Positions 13,501-28,500 of a stretch of 64,000 bases of DNA are shown here, in pieces (position 1 is the first letter of the stretch; every line of letters starts with the position of its first letter). A program made the position numbers and the translations under genes. Origin of the DNA: Taeniopygia guttata (Eukaryota > Chordata > Aves > Passeriformes > Estrildidae); contig NC_133030.1 of the NCBI RefSeq assembly GCF_048771995.1, positions 60,420,001 to 60,484,000 of the forward strand, written 5' to 3'. The notes under the pieces are model-generated. The model was given only the letters and a program-made list of their open reading frames with translations, had not been told where the DNA came from and did no database searches.

Positions 13501-16500
13501 AAAATATTATTTAAATTTCTGAAGAATAAAGTGAAGGAAAAGGATTAGTTTTTGTTTTTAAATTTTTATTTTTATATATATTACTATATTTTAAAACGTT
13601 AAGGTTTTTTGTGATATTACAATGTTTTATTTAAATTATATACTCCTAACTTTAGTGTTATTAATTAATTTTGGAAGCTTTCTCTGTGCCTTCAGGTCAA
13701 ATGTAGTCTTCTCTTGAGGGTTTGTGGTTTTTAGTATACAATGTTAAAAATTCTTAATATCTAGAGCTCTAACATATACAAAAAAAAAATACAAAATGAA
13801 ATTATATAAGAGAAATTCAAAAATACTGTGTTTAAGGTGGAATTACTACTATTAGGCTCCACAGAAGTTTTTTGGTTTTGCATTTTGTTTTGACCCAGAA
13901 CGTTTCACTCTGCCTGGAACTGAGTTTCTGAGATGGGTACTGGAGGCAACCAACCACTGCTCACAAATCCCAATAGAAACAACTGTAGCAGAGAGAAAAT
14001 GAGCAGGACTGAAAAGACACTGAAGTGAGCTGAGTCTGAGAATAGTACATTGGAAAGTGAAGGATTTTCAGGAAAGCAAGTCATTAAATTATCCCTGAAA
14101 AATGACTGAAATTATCCAGACTCACCGCTACTTCTTCTGTTTTCTCCTCTCTTTTCTGTTCCTCTTCATCAGTTTCTGCAGCAGCTCCATCCTCCTCATC
14201 ACTGCTGGAGGACTCCATGATTTCACTGATGTCCATTTTCCAGTTCCGAGGAACACCCCTGGTGCTGAGAAACGTGGTTGCCTCCTGTAGCCCTACAGAG
14301 GAAAGGGCCCTGGCTTTACCTCATCTGCAGCATTCACAGTCAAAAAGCATTTTTTATTCCTTTTTCACCTTGTTGTAAATTGCAACAGCAACTCAAATGC
14401 AATGAATCCATCACAGATCAAACATCGTGGCTTACTTTGCTCTTTCCAAAATACCACGGTTTAGATTAAAAAGCAAAAAGAGCACTGCCCAAAGAGATTT
14501 GACATTAATGTTTGGAACAGAGGGAAAACATGTTAGTGAGCAAAGGATGGGACAGGCACAAGTTACATCTGTAAAATGGAAATACCTCAAATTCTTTTCC
14601 TTTTAGAGGTGTGCCAAGGGTGGAAAACAACAAAGCAAAACAAACCCAGATAACCCCAAAATCTGCCCCTCAGTCACAATAAAAGACTTTAATAAAGGAG
14701 CCAGAAAAACATCCAAAAGAAGAACATACTGCAATGAACTGTTCAGTGTTATCAGAGAAGAAATGGCACCCGTTTTTAACACTGCTGACAGAAAAACCTC
14801 CAGACATTGATCTCAATTCTCTTGTTTTTTTGGTTTTTTTTAAACCATAAACCATTGGTTATCTTTAGTTCCAAAATATTCCCTTGTAGCAAGGAATGTC
14901 ACAACCCAATTATGTTCTGCACAGGAAACAAGTCCCGTTCTTCAATTTACCTCAAACCTGGCATCTGCTATTTTTTTTTTTTTTGGCTGTTCTAAAGTTC
15001 ATGTACTGTGAAACAGCTATTAAAGAACAAAGTAGGAGAGAAATCACATAATATTAGACAAATCAATCAAAACCACCTCAACCTTTCATTTGAAGCATTT
15101 TAAATCTTGACTTGCAAAAGAGCTGCTGCACACCTTTACTCAAACCAGATACTGTTGTTGTTGAGTGGGGATTTCTTTGTTGCTGGGTGGCATTTTTTAT
15201 CATAATTTTTAATAAATCAAATCAAAACATTTCTCCTTAACACAATTAATGTTTTCATGGATTGTGGTATCCATGTCATCCATCCAATTCTGTAATTATA
15301 TTTTTAAATTAAATATTAATCACAGCCGTTGCTGTTATGACATTTACACCCTGCTGTCTGGGTATCTTTAAAGTAAACAGTGTTTTGAGCAATAGCACAA
15401 AGATTTAGCATTAGGACAGGTAACTATATGTATTCCATTGCTCACTGACACTTCAAGTAGACTTACATTGAAAATATTCTATTCATTTTCCACAAATTCG
15501 GACTGGATCATAATAATGAAATAAAAATCAAATAAAGAAGATTTCTACTAGACACAGCTATATTCAAAGTTTCTCTAATTTCTCCCATTTAAAATTGTTT
15601 ACAAAATATCCAAGAGCAATTCTCAGAAATCAACAGGTGATTTAGTATTTATCACCAAATATTAAAAGAACCTTTGTATGAAATTACTTCTTTTAAGCAC
15701 CCTAGAATTTATTCTAAATTACCTTTTTTAGGAGAGTACTCTAATTTCGGTAAGTTTTGAAGATCTAGTTCCTTAATGTCTTTTCTTGCTATTGAGTAAC
15801 TGTAAAAGAATAAGGTTTTGTGATTACATCACAGAAAAGCAAGCATTTGACTTAGAAATACAGCAATTTCTAAAATTTTCAAGTTATCATTCACTTGCAA
15901 GGTCCTTGCTAACAACTAACTGTCTAAGGCACTTGTTAATGTACGATCTAAATTCCAGAATAAGTTACCCAGGGTAAGTTCCCAACCTTTGACATCCAGG
16001 CATTAAAGCATCCTTAAGTAATTAAGAACATTTTGTAAATGTCTTTTAATTGCTTAACCTCCACTAATTTGAAAAGGTTAAATATGCAGGCAAAAAAATA
16101 TTTCTGAACTGAAAATATGTACAAGAATCAACAGCTGCTCTCCAAAACAAGGATCTAGCTAAGAGCACAGAAGCAAGCCCTCTTTTCAAAATGCCTTTTT
16201 ACTAGCAAAGAACAACAGTGAAGCCAATTCACAGATTTGCATTGATAGACAGTTGATTTTAATTTTTAAATTACAAAAGTGTTCTCATAGCAAAACATAT
16301 GGAGTTTGCTCTGTTCCAAAGTCATACTGGATATTCAGCCACTGAGTTACAAGAGAAATCCTAACCAAAATGCAGGGAGAGCCTTACAAATGAGTTAGTC
16401 TAACACATTTTTTTTTCCTTCTTTCATTATTTCAGAAAATCTGGAGTAAAACTTCACGAATCAGAGGCTGCCATTTTCTCAGGTTACAGCTATTAGGCTA

Positions 16501-19500
16501 TGGGGAGGGAAAAAAAGAATCAGACAGAGCAGATCTAAATCTTTTACCAGTAACATTCAACCTTCAGTACAGAGCCAGGCTTATCCAGAAGGCTGATGAC
16601 ATATCCACATGAAGAGGCCAAAATGAACCAAGTCTTCAGGTACTTGAAATACACTTCAGTAATCAACTGAAATAATCTACTGAAAATCATGGCTATCAAA
16701 AATCAAAAACTTCTCACTTTGAAAGAAAGAGGGTGACAGGTGGCCTTTGGCAAGGAAGTTTTTCATTACAATGTGTTACCACAGATGCAATGCAATAACA
16801 ATGAAGAGAAATAAAGGGGAGCAGCCTTTAAAAAAATCCCAAAAGCAGTCCTCATGCTCTTAGGAATACATTACTCATTATGTAAGACATACATCTCTGT
16901 CTCTCTCTGCTCCTCCTTTTGGAGTGGAGGAGGGACTAACAGGACTTCTCTTTATGTTTGAAGGAATATAATTCAGATTCTGTAAACACTTTCATTAGTA
17001 ACTATCTCTGAATTCTCTCTTCTATTAATAAAAGTAGATTAAACCCTTAAAAACTATCTTAATAGCTAGGGACATCCGGGCACTGGAGGTAATGAGACAG
17101 ATACCCAAACTACTACAACTGACATCCATATAGAATGATAATTTAAAGGTAATTTTAGGCAGTAAGGGAAATAATTAAAACCAAAACTCACTTTAAAGGA
17201 TAGAAATTACGTTAAAAAAATGGAAAAAACATCCAGGTGTTTACACTTTAAGTTGTTGATATTTTTACATGAAGATGGAGCATAAACTTTCTTGATTAAA
17301 TGAATTCTTACTGTTACACACAAGGGAAAGAAGGGTGAGGAAGCAGAGAAGGAGGAGTCAGCTGGAAATAGATTGTGAATGCCAAATGTATCCATCCAGC
17401 ATTACAGAAAACTGTACCCTTTCCTTTTGGAAGAAATAACATCTTCAGGAGCAATGAGTGATTAGTTTCCTCCCACAGATATCTAACCAAAGAGAGCTAT
17501 CACTTACAATTTGGAATCTGCAAAGGATCGAACTAAACACTGGTCCTTTTTCACGGTGACATCGTCATTGCAGCTCGGTGACACAACCTGAAAAGTCAAA
17601 TAAAACATCCCTTAATCCAAAAAAAAAAAAAAAACCCAAAGAAACCACACACCAAAAACAAACAAACAAACAGCTGATCTTGAAAGGAAAGAAAGGTAGA
17701 CTGCAGGAAAACTGCTGTTTTCTGTTTCTCCTATTATATTTCCAGTACTGAGCAAACAAACCTACTTCAATATACACTACTAAGGCCAACAACAACAAAT
17801 TTCCAGAAGCAATTTACCTCAAACTATTGACTTGTTATGAACAAGCCAAAAATCTAAAATTGCATTTGAAAACTAATCTGCTCAGGTCACATCACAGGAC
17901 TGTGTTCATTCACTCTGCTTTTTTAGCTCTTGCTCACACAAAAATTTTTAAGAGATTCTATTTAAAAAGTCACAAACCCACTTATTTTATACTAGCTTCT
18001 GATTTTTGGCATTTAAACTGAGACTTAAGTTGGGTTTTTGGTTTGTTTTGTTTATTGAGGTGTGGATAATATAAGCCACTGTGAAATCCACATCCTTCCA
18101 CAGCAGTATCATCTCTAGGTCTAAAGCAAGTGATAAAAATGCATTTGCAGTATTTGTATTAACACAAACAGAACAAGTATATGTTTTGCTCTAGATCATA
18201 TACAAGTAGAAAATGTTAAAAGCAAATATATGACCTCCAAGTACTTAACCCACCAGTTAAGAACCATGTTAAATAAAAATCTGTCATAACTAAAGGGAGC
18301 TATAACCAGAACATGTATAATACCACATTTTAAACTGAGGTACATGCAGGTGGGTAAGGCAGTGTCAGCTCTTCACCCTACATTACACAATGTCTGAAAA
18401 TAGCAAAAAGTTTTCTACAGAAAGCAACTTTTAATATGCACATGTAAACTTCTTGTGCGTATCAATAAGATGCAAAGCGTCTGCCTATACAATACAGGTC
18501 TACTTGAACTCGGATTTATTTAATGTATATTTATTATCAGCAGTGGCAATGAACAGCTATATCATTTATTGACAGTCAAATAAAAATAAGCACCAATATC
18601 TGCTCCTGAAGTAACTAACCACTGGTAGAAATGCAAGCATCAAAGAAATCAGTATTTCATAAAACTGAAAGTCTAGGGAAAAAGACAATTACATTAAAAA
18701 AATCAAATCCCAGTACAATCAAAATTCATAAATCTAGATCCTCTAAATGGCCTGGGAGTGCAAATCCTAACATATTTTATTTCTAGAAGAAAAGTTTCAT
18801 TACACACTGATCATTTTGTATGCAGTTCTAAAACACTTTAATGCCATGAAACCAACTTACACATAAATGTTCATCTCTGCTTTCCTACTCTTCAGAGATA
18901 CTGCAAAACACTTGTATTTTTAGCCAACATGGGAGTAGAGCTTAGCCTGACTGCATTCACAGCTTTGCTGCAAAAGGAACTCACCAAAGCTGGGTACCAG
19001 TCTGCCTTCTCTGAATTACAAGTCACACTCACAACCTTGCCAAGCAATTCATCGTTGAGGCGCCTCTTATCTTCATCCTCTTCTTCACTACTTTCTTCTT
19101 CCTTTTCATCTTCAGTACTGAATCATCAAAATGTATAATATTTTAAAATTTGTCTGAAGTTACTACTTGAAAACCAAGAAGAGCTTACAAGATTTTTCTT
19201 CCTATTTTGCAAAGCTTCAAAAACAGTTACAATTATAAGAGCTGAAATTGCTTGAAATACACTTAAATATTAAGTGCACTTATTGAGTAAGAGGAATTTT
19301 GTAGAAATTCTTTCCAAGTAGCAGTATTTTACAACAGTATTATGTTAGAATTGGAGACATGACTCAGGTTTTGATTGTGCATAGACATAGAACAAAGATA
19401 AATCCTCTCTACCCCAAAAATTAAAAAGCATCTTTTTTTTTTTTACAGTGTTCAATATCAAGAAGGTTGAAAAATTCTACATTTCCTATTAGATGAAAGA

Positions 19501-22500
19501 AGCATAAATGTTCTTAAGGATACTACAGGAAAAAAACCCTTCAACTTCACAGTATTGCCAGCATATGACCATGCCTACCAGCTGTGCACAAAATTCAGGT
19601 GACACAGCATTCATTCAATGAGAGTGCTTCAGTTTTAGCAAAGAACACAAAGGAAAAGCAGAATACTCTCAGAACTCACACAGGAAGAGAAGATCTTCTC
19701 CCTCTATTCGATTTCTTCCCTATAACTGGAGTTCCAAAGTGCTCTGGATTGGTTAGTGGCAGTTGATCAAGTGTCTGCATGGAAAAGGGGGAAACAACAA
19801 TGGTTTGCAATATCTTGCTATAAAAACAAACTAATTAACTATTTATTTTTAATTCCATGTCCACCACTGTCTTACCTCACTTTCTGCAAAGTGCCTTTCT
19901 CCCTTCAAGCATAATGAAGTTCGTCTCAAGGTCCTTTCATCACCGTCATCAAAAACTAGGGTGAAGCCAAGAAAGCACATCAGCACAAGCTGGTCAGATC
20001 TCAATCCCAAGTCTACTGCTTCTCTCACAATCAAGAACATTCCCTAAAACATCACTTTCAAGACTAATTTACTCGCTCTTTAGTCCACAAGCAAAAGGAA
20101 AGTCAGTATTCAGGACTCGGTCTTGGCATAGATTTTCACACAGACATTCAAGCCAAGACAAAGGAAGGCTTTGGATGCAAGTCTGAGTGTAATTTAGACA
20201 TTCTTCTTATCAATACAACTGCACCTTTCAAACTGCAGGCCTGGCTGCACACCAGTTACTATTATCTAGCAATCTCTGGGGTTTGTTTGGTTTTGTGGGG
20301 TTTTTTCCTACCCTATACATTTCTTCCTTACTTATCATTTAATAAATATGGTACCTTTTACTTTTCCTCTTGCTATGAGCAATTCCACAAAAAGATCAAT
20401 GAAAAGAAAAACACGTTTCTGCTACACTATCAATGGCATCTTACAAACAGATCAAGATACTGGAAACCTACAATTCCAGGCCTGACACTTCATAATGAAT
20501 TATTCAGTACACATCCTGCTGTGTTATATCCCAAAAATAGGAAGTTCCATCAATTTCCATCAATACACAGCAGAAGAAGGTAAGAACACTATGAGGCTAC
20601 TGCAAGCTTTGCCCGAGAGAGATCTACTCTTCAGTTTAGATAAAACCTCTTCATGAAAATTTCTTTGGAGAGAAGGAAAGCAAAGTTACCAATTTCCCCT
20701 GACTGCAAAGAGCAGAGCCCAGGTGGCTGCAGGCTGGAATCCCAGCAAGGTACAAGTTTATTTGTATAGGGTCAAAGTACAGAGCAGAACACTTCTCTAT
20801 ATTTAAACTACTTCAAACAGGCTTTGTGCACTAGTTAAAGAAAGTTTCAAGTGCTGTGCATAGCAGTATGGTAATTTTGGCATACTTATAAAATTAATTA
20901 AGCTGGATAAGATAAGCTTTAAGGTTCTTCCATCTTCAGAGTAAATACTGCTGTGGTATGCTCCATATGCTCCACTAGAGAATTATCTTAATGGCTTAGA
21001 ACACTTGTACACACAAAACAACTAACTTTCCCCCCTCCAAGTGTCTCAAACTACTAAATTTTCAAGAGTAATTATTTGAGGGGACAAATGGCTGATGATT
21101 GGCAACAGGTAACTGTATTGAAAAAAAGCAAACAGAACTTAATACTTGACAATAGAACTAAACTGCTTCTTTTTATTTATTATCTCCAAAACTGGAAGCA
21201 CTATCACTTTATTTAAAGCTAGTCCAGTAGAGGGATAAAGCAAATAAACTATTCATAAAGCAGATGACATATAGCAGTTTTTAATACTTAAAAGATTGAA
21301 TGTTATAAATACTGAAGGTTAAGTAAAATACACTTAAATTAAGACACATAAGGAAATTATGACTATCAAGAGCAACAATTTACGTTGTGGACATGTATAA
21401 AGTACCTGCAACCGCCAGCATAGCTGCAGAACTTAGAGCAAAACATCCTTGCAGAACAACAAAGTGTAAAAGAACAGCATAAACAGAAAGATTTCCTTAT
21501 CTATATAAGTGATCATTTTAGTAAGTCTCAATAGAGAAAGGATAGCACCATTTGTCATATAAAAATATCAATTATTTGAGTTACTAAGGTGGAGCCAAGT
21601 AAGGAGTCTCTGCAATTAATCATGATGCTTGAACTATTTCGTAATTGTAGCTACTTCAAACTTGTTTCTCCTCTAGGGAAAACACTTGACTGTGCTTTAT
21701 TGAAAGGGCAATCAGAAACTCACACTGATAAACTCAGCACCTTTAAAAATACAAGTATGTCTTAAACTAAACAGGCCTTGTGGTTTCCATCCCACTCTTC
21801 AGAAAAATCTGCTCCACTAAAGTACTGTTCATATTCATGTCACCCTCTGAGTGACTCTTTAATGCTAGTCCTAGAGGATTTAAGGGAATGTCTTTCCAAG
21901 GCACAGTGTCAAATATTAAGGATTCTGTAAATATAAGCAGTAAGGCAGATGGCACAGTTTTTGGCTATGAGATATTTTGAAGCTGTGATAACAGTTGTGT
22001 CAGAAGAACTTAATACACTCTAAGCTGCAAATTCATTCCTCTTTTTAATCTCATCCAGAAACAAGGTTGCTTAGCTAAAATGCCTACAACTAACAATCAA
22101 ACTAAAAACTTTCAAATTAATGTTGAATAACTTGCATCAATTGCTTCATTCCTTCAACAGGTTATTGCTCCAACTCCAAATTCTTCAAAAGCAAAAATCC
22201 TAAATGTTGTGTTTTATAAGGAAGATTCACTGGGCAGGGAGAGGGCAGGAAACAGAAGACAAGGAGACATCTCCCCATCCACACACACACAAAGGATGTG
22301 TTTACAGTGTCACAATTCTCATCTCTAAAGAGGAAATTACTGTCCTGTCTTTCCAAAAAAACAAGGGTGAAAAAGCAGAAGCCCTTGAGGTCCTCCCATT
22401 GCCTCATCTTGCAGTGGGCAGGGGCTTGCTGGGGAAGCAAAGCGCAGCAGCTGATTTCAGGGAAGGGAAGGATACAAACTAGCCTGGGAACTGCTCACTG

Positions 22501-25500
22501 CTGCAGAACAGTCAACAGAACATCAGGGCAAGGAAGGGAAGGAAAGCGACATTTCTGCCGGGCAGAGCCCTTTCTTCCAAACACGTTCCTTAATGAGGAA
22601 CACTGACAGAAGGGGAGAAGAGATGAGTAAGCAGCACAACCTGGAGGAACAGTCTCTGCCATAATGCTTGGTCTAGTCCCAAGAACTGAGTCCAATATGT
22701 TCCATACAGAGCATATTGAAACAGTGACAATAAAATGGAAATTTTCAGAATTTTGCTGCATCTCAACCTTGTCTATGATAATAGGAAAGAAACAGAATTG
22801 GGTTTTTTTTCAGTTTGTTACAATCTACACAACCCTAATTTAGGACAGAAAAATTAAAACAAACTTCCCAGTGGTGATCAATACAACACTTTGCAAGAAC
22901 TAAAAAAAAAAATTTGCTAAAAGTTCACTACCTCAAAAATACAACTTTAAACTCACTATTGATGAGCTGGAATCTTCCATTTCCTGTCTATAGCAGACTT
23001 GTATACACCATCAGCAAAAATGCACTAACCCTGCCTTTACAATAAGGCTGTCTCAAGTTTAGTTTTCATGTATTTAAATATATAATATTAACCAGCCAAC
23101 TAATCAAAATCATTTTTAGGAACTGTGAAGATGCTTGTCACAAAATATGCAGATCAGTTTGACTACATCTTGTTTAGAAATACATATATAGCTATATTAT
23201 CAAGAGATTTAAGGAAAAAAAGAAAAAAGACAGAAAAAGGAGAAGAGAGAAGAACTCTATAGAGAACATCCTCACAGCAGTTATGACTTCCACAGAGCCA
23301 CCAGTGTTACCAGGACAAGGCAGTTCTGCGGCACACAAGTGCACAGGGAAAACAGCCCTCAACCTCTCAAGGCTGCATCTTGCAAACTTTAAATCCAGCA
23401 AGGTATGTTACTGCTGCTGCCCAAACCAAGAGAGATTAGATTCTACACTGCACTGCAAGGAAACAATTCTGTCTCATTTCCCAACCCATTGAGAAACTTT
23501 CAAGTCACCAAGACAATGAAATGAAAGTACATACCACAAATTAAAGCTGTTCCAGTATCACTGTGCACACTGAATTATTCTCACTGGCTGCCCGGCAAAG
23601 CAGCAATTTATGAGCTACAAGAGATGCTGTCTAGGAATATCTCAACTAATGTGTGCAGACTTTGCAGATATTTGGGACTCAGCTGTGGAAACAACATACA
23701 AAGTACCAAGAGCTGTGCAGTTTTTGTTAAATGGCCTTGTAGACAAGGGCAGTACTACTGATTCATCACTGTAAAAGAACCTAAGAGCAAGTACTGCACT
23801 GAATTGTGCTACTGAGACACTACACAACTCAAATTTACTATTTTTAAACTAGTTTTAAGTGAGCCCAAGTTCCTTTTACAAAAATATATTTGAAATATCC
23901 CAGAAAACAGGGAAGTTTGAGTGGCATTTGAGGCTACTCATAGCAAACTATCACCTCACAGACAAAAACTTGCTGCCCGAAACCGATTTTTCTGAAATGT
24001 AAATTTTACTATTGTTACACATAAAGAGATAAGAGAAAAAAATCTACCTCCTTGCTTTCCCTGGAGTATTGTTTATACAAAATTTAAAAATATTTTTAAC
24101 ACTCAGTTCACATAATAACAAAGGTGGTTTTATAAGCAAGAATTTGATCCAGTTGATTTGTTACAAGGTTCTACTGTTAAAATACTATTTTTCACTATAA
24201 AATCTTGCTCCTCCTTGCACCTGTTCCCTAAACAGGTGTAAACAGAACACATAGTGCTCTTCTTTTTTTTCTAGATTCTCCAGAGACCAACTAACAGAGC
24301 TACTGCAGCATTTTTATGTGCCACAGGTGTACTTACACAGCACATCCCATGCAAGGGCTCTGGACAAATACGGGGTTTCCTCAAAATCCACATGAGCAAA
24401 TTTTAAAAAGAACAAGTTTCTGGTGGGTGATGGTGGTGGAGAACACCAGCCAAGTGGAGGCAAACACCTGTGGTTTTGGATTCCTGGATGACACATGCAC
24501 AGCCCAGAGATGATGCTCAGGCCACGTGGTGCTCAACAGGATGCTGGGAACTGGTCAAACCAGCATGGCCAGCGCCTGGCACACAGCACAGGCCGGGTGC
24601 TGGTCAAGCTCTGGAGGGACAAACCAACAGCTCTGGCATGGATGGACTCAGCTGCCTGTGGGGCACTGAGAGCTCCCAGCACCCTGCACTAACAGCTTAC
24701 AGCTGTAGTGCACCCAGGCCATTCTTCCTCTTAGCATAAATATCTCCACAAAGCATCAGAACAAAACTTCTTTTAAAAATAGGGAAATGTGATTATAAAT
24801 AGCTCCTGTTAGCAACCCTGCTCCTAAAGTCCCAGAACATCAGCGGTCTTTCATTTGCTGATAAATATCCTCAACATTATGAACTGGATTTTTCAAAATC
24901 CATGGAACATACAAGATTACTAAAACCAAATCCTCAGTATCTTTAATTTCTGTGATCTTACCACCACAGAAACGTGAAGTGATGCAGTTGGCACCCCAGA
25001 CTATACTTCATACCCAGAACAACCCAGGTCTCTAGCTCCTCTCAGCACATACTCAACTCTGCATTTCCTGGAAACTACCACCATGATTACACCAGAGGAA
25101 GAAGACAGCAACAGAGCTGTGGGGCTGACTGAGGTGCCTCAGAAGTGTCTGAAAGGCATAAGCCTCAAAAAGTAAAGAATCACATTCACTTTAAGCAGTA
25201 CATAAAATCCTAATAACTCACAGCAAGGTCTGCCAGAAACTGCAAAGACCTCTCACTGTTTCCCTCTCCTATTTCCTACTCATTTCACATGAAATATTAC
25301 TGAAAGTTAATACATGTTTTTTATTTCTTTCTTTAGAAACACTTTTCCATTAGGCTACCTAGCAAAATACAAGGCTCAATATATTTGATCTGGTTTTGTT
25401 TCAACTTGTAGAAATTATATTACAAAATAAAAAGAGACTAAGCAAACACAGATCACTGCCTTGAGTTTTTTCAAAGGAGAAATGAAATGGGGCAAACCAG

Positions 25501-28500
25501 GCCATTCTAACAGCAACTCCTGGATGCTTGCTCAAATGAAATCCTGTTTCTCACTTTTATATATTACATCACTTCTAGTTCTGTGCAGAACTGATACAAA
25601 AGTGATTCCTCAAAGAACATCTACATAAGGATTTTTGTTTTCTGAAATTCTGGTAATGCTTGTAAGACTCCAGGCAGAGTGTGAGAGAAGGAAAATACAA
25701 CTATGCACCTTGTAAGGTGTGGTCTGGGTTGTGGTTTCTTTGTTTGTCAGGCATTTCAGACATTATTTCAGTATTTACCTGAAGCATTTTACAAGTTAAC
25801 AGAGAATCAGGTGGATGGTACACTCAGTAAACTGTAATTCAAACCTTGTTCAGCTAAAACAGATCTGACAGACCGTTTTAGCTCTATGCAATTATCACCT
25901 AACAATATATTCAGCACTTCAAAAGCATCAATGCAGCACTTTGTAATATGTAAATTAAAGAAGTTCAGTTTAGATAACTGCATTCTAAAGAAAAACATAA
26001 TCAAATCATTGAATCACTTAGTAAAATCACCAGGAAAACCCCTATTAGTGTCACATCACTTTGGGTTTCGGGAGTGCCTTGTGCAGTGACATTTCCCAGG
26101 CACTTTTAAACTTCCACTCCAAACAGCTTTTGCCTCTTTACCTGCTTAGACTGAAAAGCTGAATTTCAAAGGTAATTTCAGAAATATTTCCAAATCACAG
26201 CCAGAATGTTCATTAGGACTGCATGGCTAGATCAACATCACTGTCATATAAAAAGAGGTCAAAAAGTGATTCTGTTGAAGCTACAATAAAAATAAAGCCT
26301 TGTTTATTTCTGGGTACATGAACACTATTAACAGACAGGAGATACTGTTGAAATACACTAACTGATCATCACTGTGGCTCTTGCATTATCGTGGTGGCAA
26401 AGTAGCCTATTACAGCAAACTCAGCTCTTCCACTGGTTCAATTTATTGACCAAAGCAAAATTATTTTAGGTGACTTTTCTCCTTTACATCCCTACATGAA
26501 ACAGAGAAACTGATATGCAAAAGGGAACATCATCACTTCTTGCTAGACATGCAGGCAATTTGTTTTGGCATTTTTTTACACATCTGTACTTAATACTCTG
26601 AAAATGTTTGCCTGTATATATTACTGGTTTCACTAGACAGAGATCAGTTTGCTTTTAGATCACTGAGAAAGAGATGTTAGATAACAGAGAATAAATAAAA
26701 AGGGAAACGCACAAATTACTGAAATACAAGCTTTTCCCTGTGCTTTCCATTCCAAAATGTTCAGGAAGGCATCCTGTAAATCTGGAGACTGGTTAATCCA
26801 CTTCCCTCTCAGCTCTTCAGCTGTGACTGCATCAGTCAGGGAGGCTGCGGAGCAGCACACCCACCAGCTACTAAAAAGCAACCAATTCAACTGTTTGCTT
26901 TTCAAGCAACATAAATATACACCTCATAATCTATCCAAAACTTTCTGCAAAGACACATGGAAGCAGCAGGCTGAAGATAAAACTTATTTTTCACATGTCA
27001 ATATTCCTGTACTCAACCTAAAATACTTTCCCAGTTTTAACTGCAGGAGAACCACGATGCAAACTTGATGATCTGCTTCCTCTGGTCAATGTTACCTGTG
27101 CTTTCAACTCCAATAAGCAACCCACCACACAGAACGAACAAAAATGTTCCCAAGATCTAAATCTAACAATAACAATTGTATTTTCATAGTTAAAGCACCA
27201 TGAACAGCTCTGCATGTTCATTTACCATAAAAATACTTAAATCCCCCCTGAGCTCCAAACTATTACAAAATCCTAGCAGTCATAACACATTTGCATATTT
27301 TCTCCATTCTGCCTGTCAAAAAATATTATTTGGGGGAAGAAAATTACTGTAGTTAATTAACCCATTGGTTCAAGTTTCTAAGGAACAGCACTTAAATAAA
27401 TGTGTGAAGTAAAAATCATGGCATGCATGATTTCTCTCTTACATAACTAGGAAGAGTTCAAAAAGTTGTTAAATATAAACAACAATCCATTAATACAGGG
27501 CAGAGCATTTATTCACTGTTCAAATTTCCTGCTCATCAAGTAAAGATTTTTGGCAGAAATGCACTGCTCAAAATAAAAGAGGGGGGGGAAAAAGAAAGTA
27601 AAAAAGAAAAAAAGACAAGGCAGACAAAACTCATCCCCCAAACAAGGGATTTAAAGTCCACATGTCAAATGTAGGAAGACAAATATCTTCTGGCCCAAAT
27701 TCAAACAGAATTAGCTGAAAGTGCTACTTGAAAACTGAAATCAGTTAGGAGTTCTACAATTAAAGTGCTAACTCATAAAACATGAAATTGTGCAAGACTG
27801 TGTTTCTTTCACTTCTGTAACAGAATCGTGAACCTCTGAAAATCTATGAAGAGAAGTTAAAGATGGAGTGCTCTACCCCGAGTATGTCACATCACAGTAC
27901 TAAACTAAGTAGATTTTACATCTTCTGCACTCCAAAATAATCCTGCCTTTCCTCCCTGACATCTACTACAATTTTACAGCAATGTTATAATCCTGAAGAA
28001 AAAAGCAAAGAACAGTGAGCTTTGTCAACCAGCTTAGAGTTAAAGCACTCACTAACAATAACAATCATAAAGCAATAAATCCTTCCAAATTATCTGCAGA
28101 GCTTTATCCTGATCCCACCAAAGACAACATAACCTCACCTACCGCAAAGGAAATGCTGAATTACTGAAAATAACTTATTTAACTCTTAAAAAGGGGTTAA
28201 TGAACCAAAATGATTAAGGGTTCATGGGACAGAGGCCTCCTCAAGAGAAGATGGAAGAATATGAAGTAAAGCTGAATAGATTTGGTACCCAAGGCAGCTA
28301 ATGAGAAACACAGAGTTTAAATTTACAAATCCTAATCTGCAAAGCAATGCCCAAGAGTAGCAGCATGTACAGGACAATTAACAGGAGCATGTTCCTTCTA
28401 GGCAACTGTTAGGGAATAGAAGTTTCCACTGCTGTAAGAAAGTTGTACAAAAAAGGATGGGTGCTTGCAAAGCCCTCTGATTCAAATACTGTCCTTTTGT

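Larger units (their letters stand above)
4551..14125 (-). other. ARID4A: ARID4A intron 11 (9.6 kb)
   Basis: Contains the two short CR1 ends (6.7 and 8.4 kb), the 0.8 kb CR1 (12.4 kb), the two 67-bp repeats, low-complexity tracts, the AT-rich block and the isolated CpG island at 11.8-12.2 kb. I found no additional coding exon: exon 11 ends in phase 0 and joins exon 12 directly, with the same junction residues as human. Confidence 0.9.

Noticed and set aside
16909-16936. Possible microRNA hairpin in ARID4A intron 9
   Set aside because: The stem is only about eight pairs and is a simple C/T versus G/A tract, too short for a precursor.
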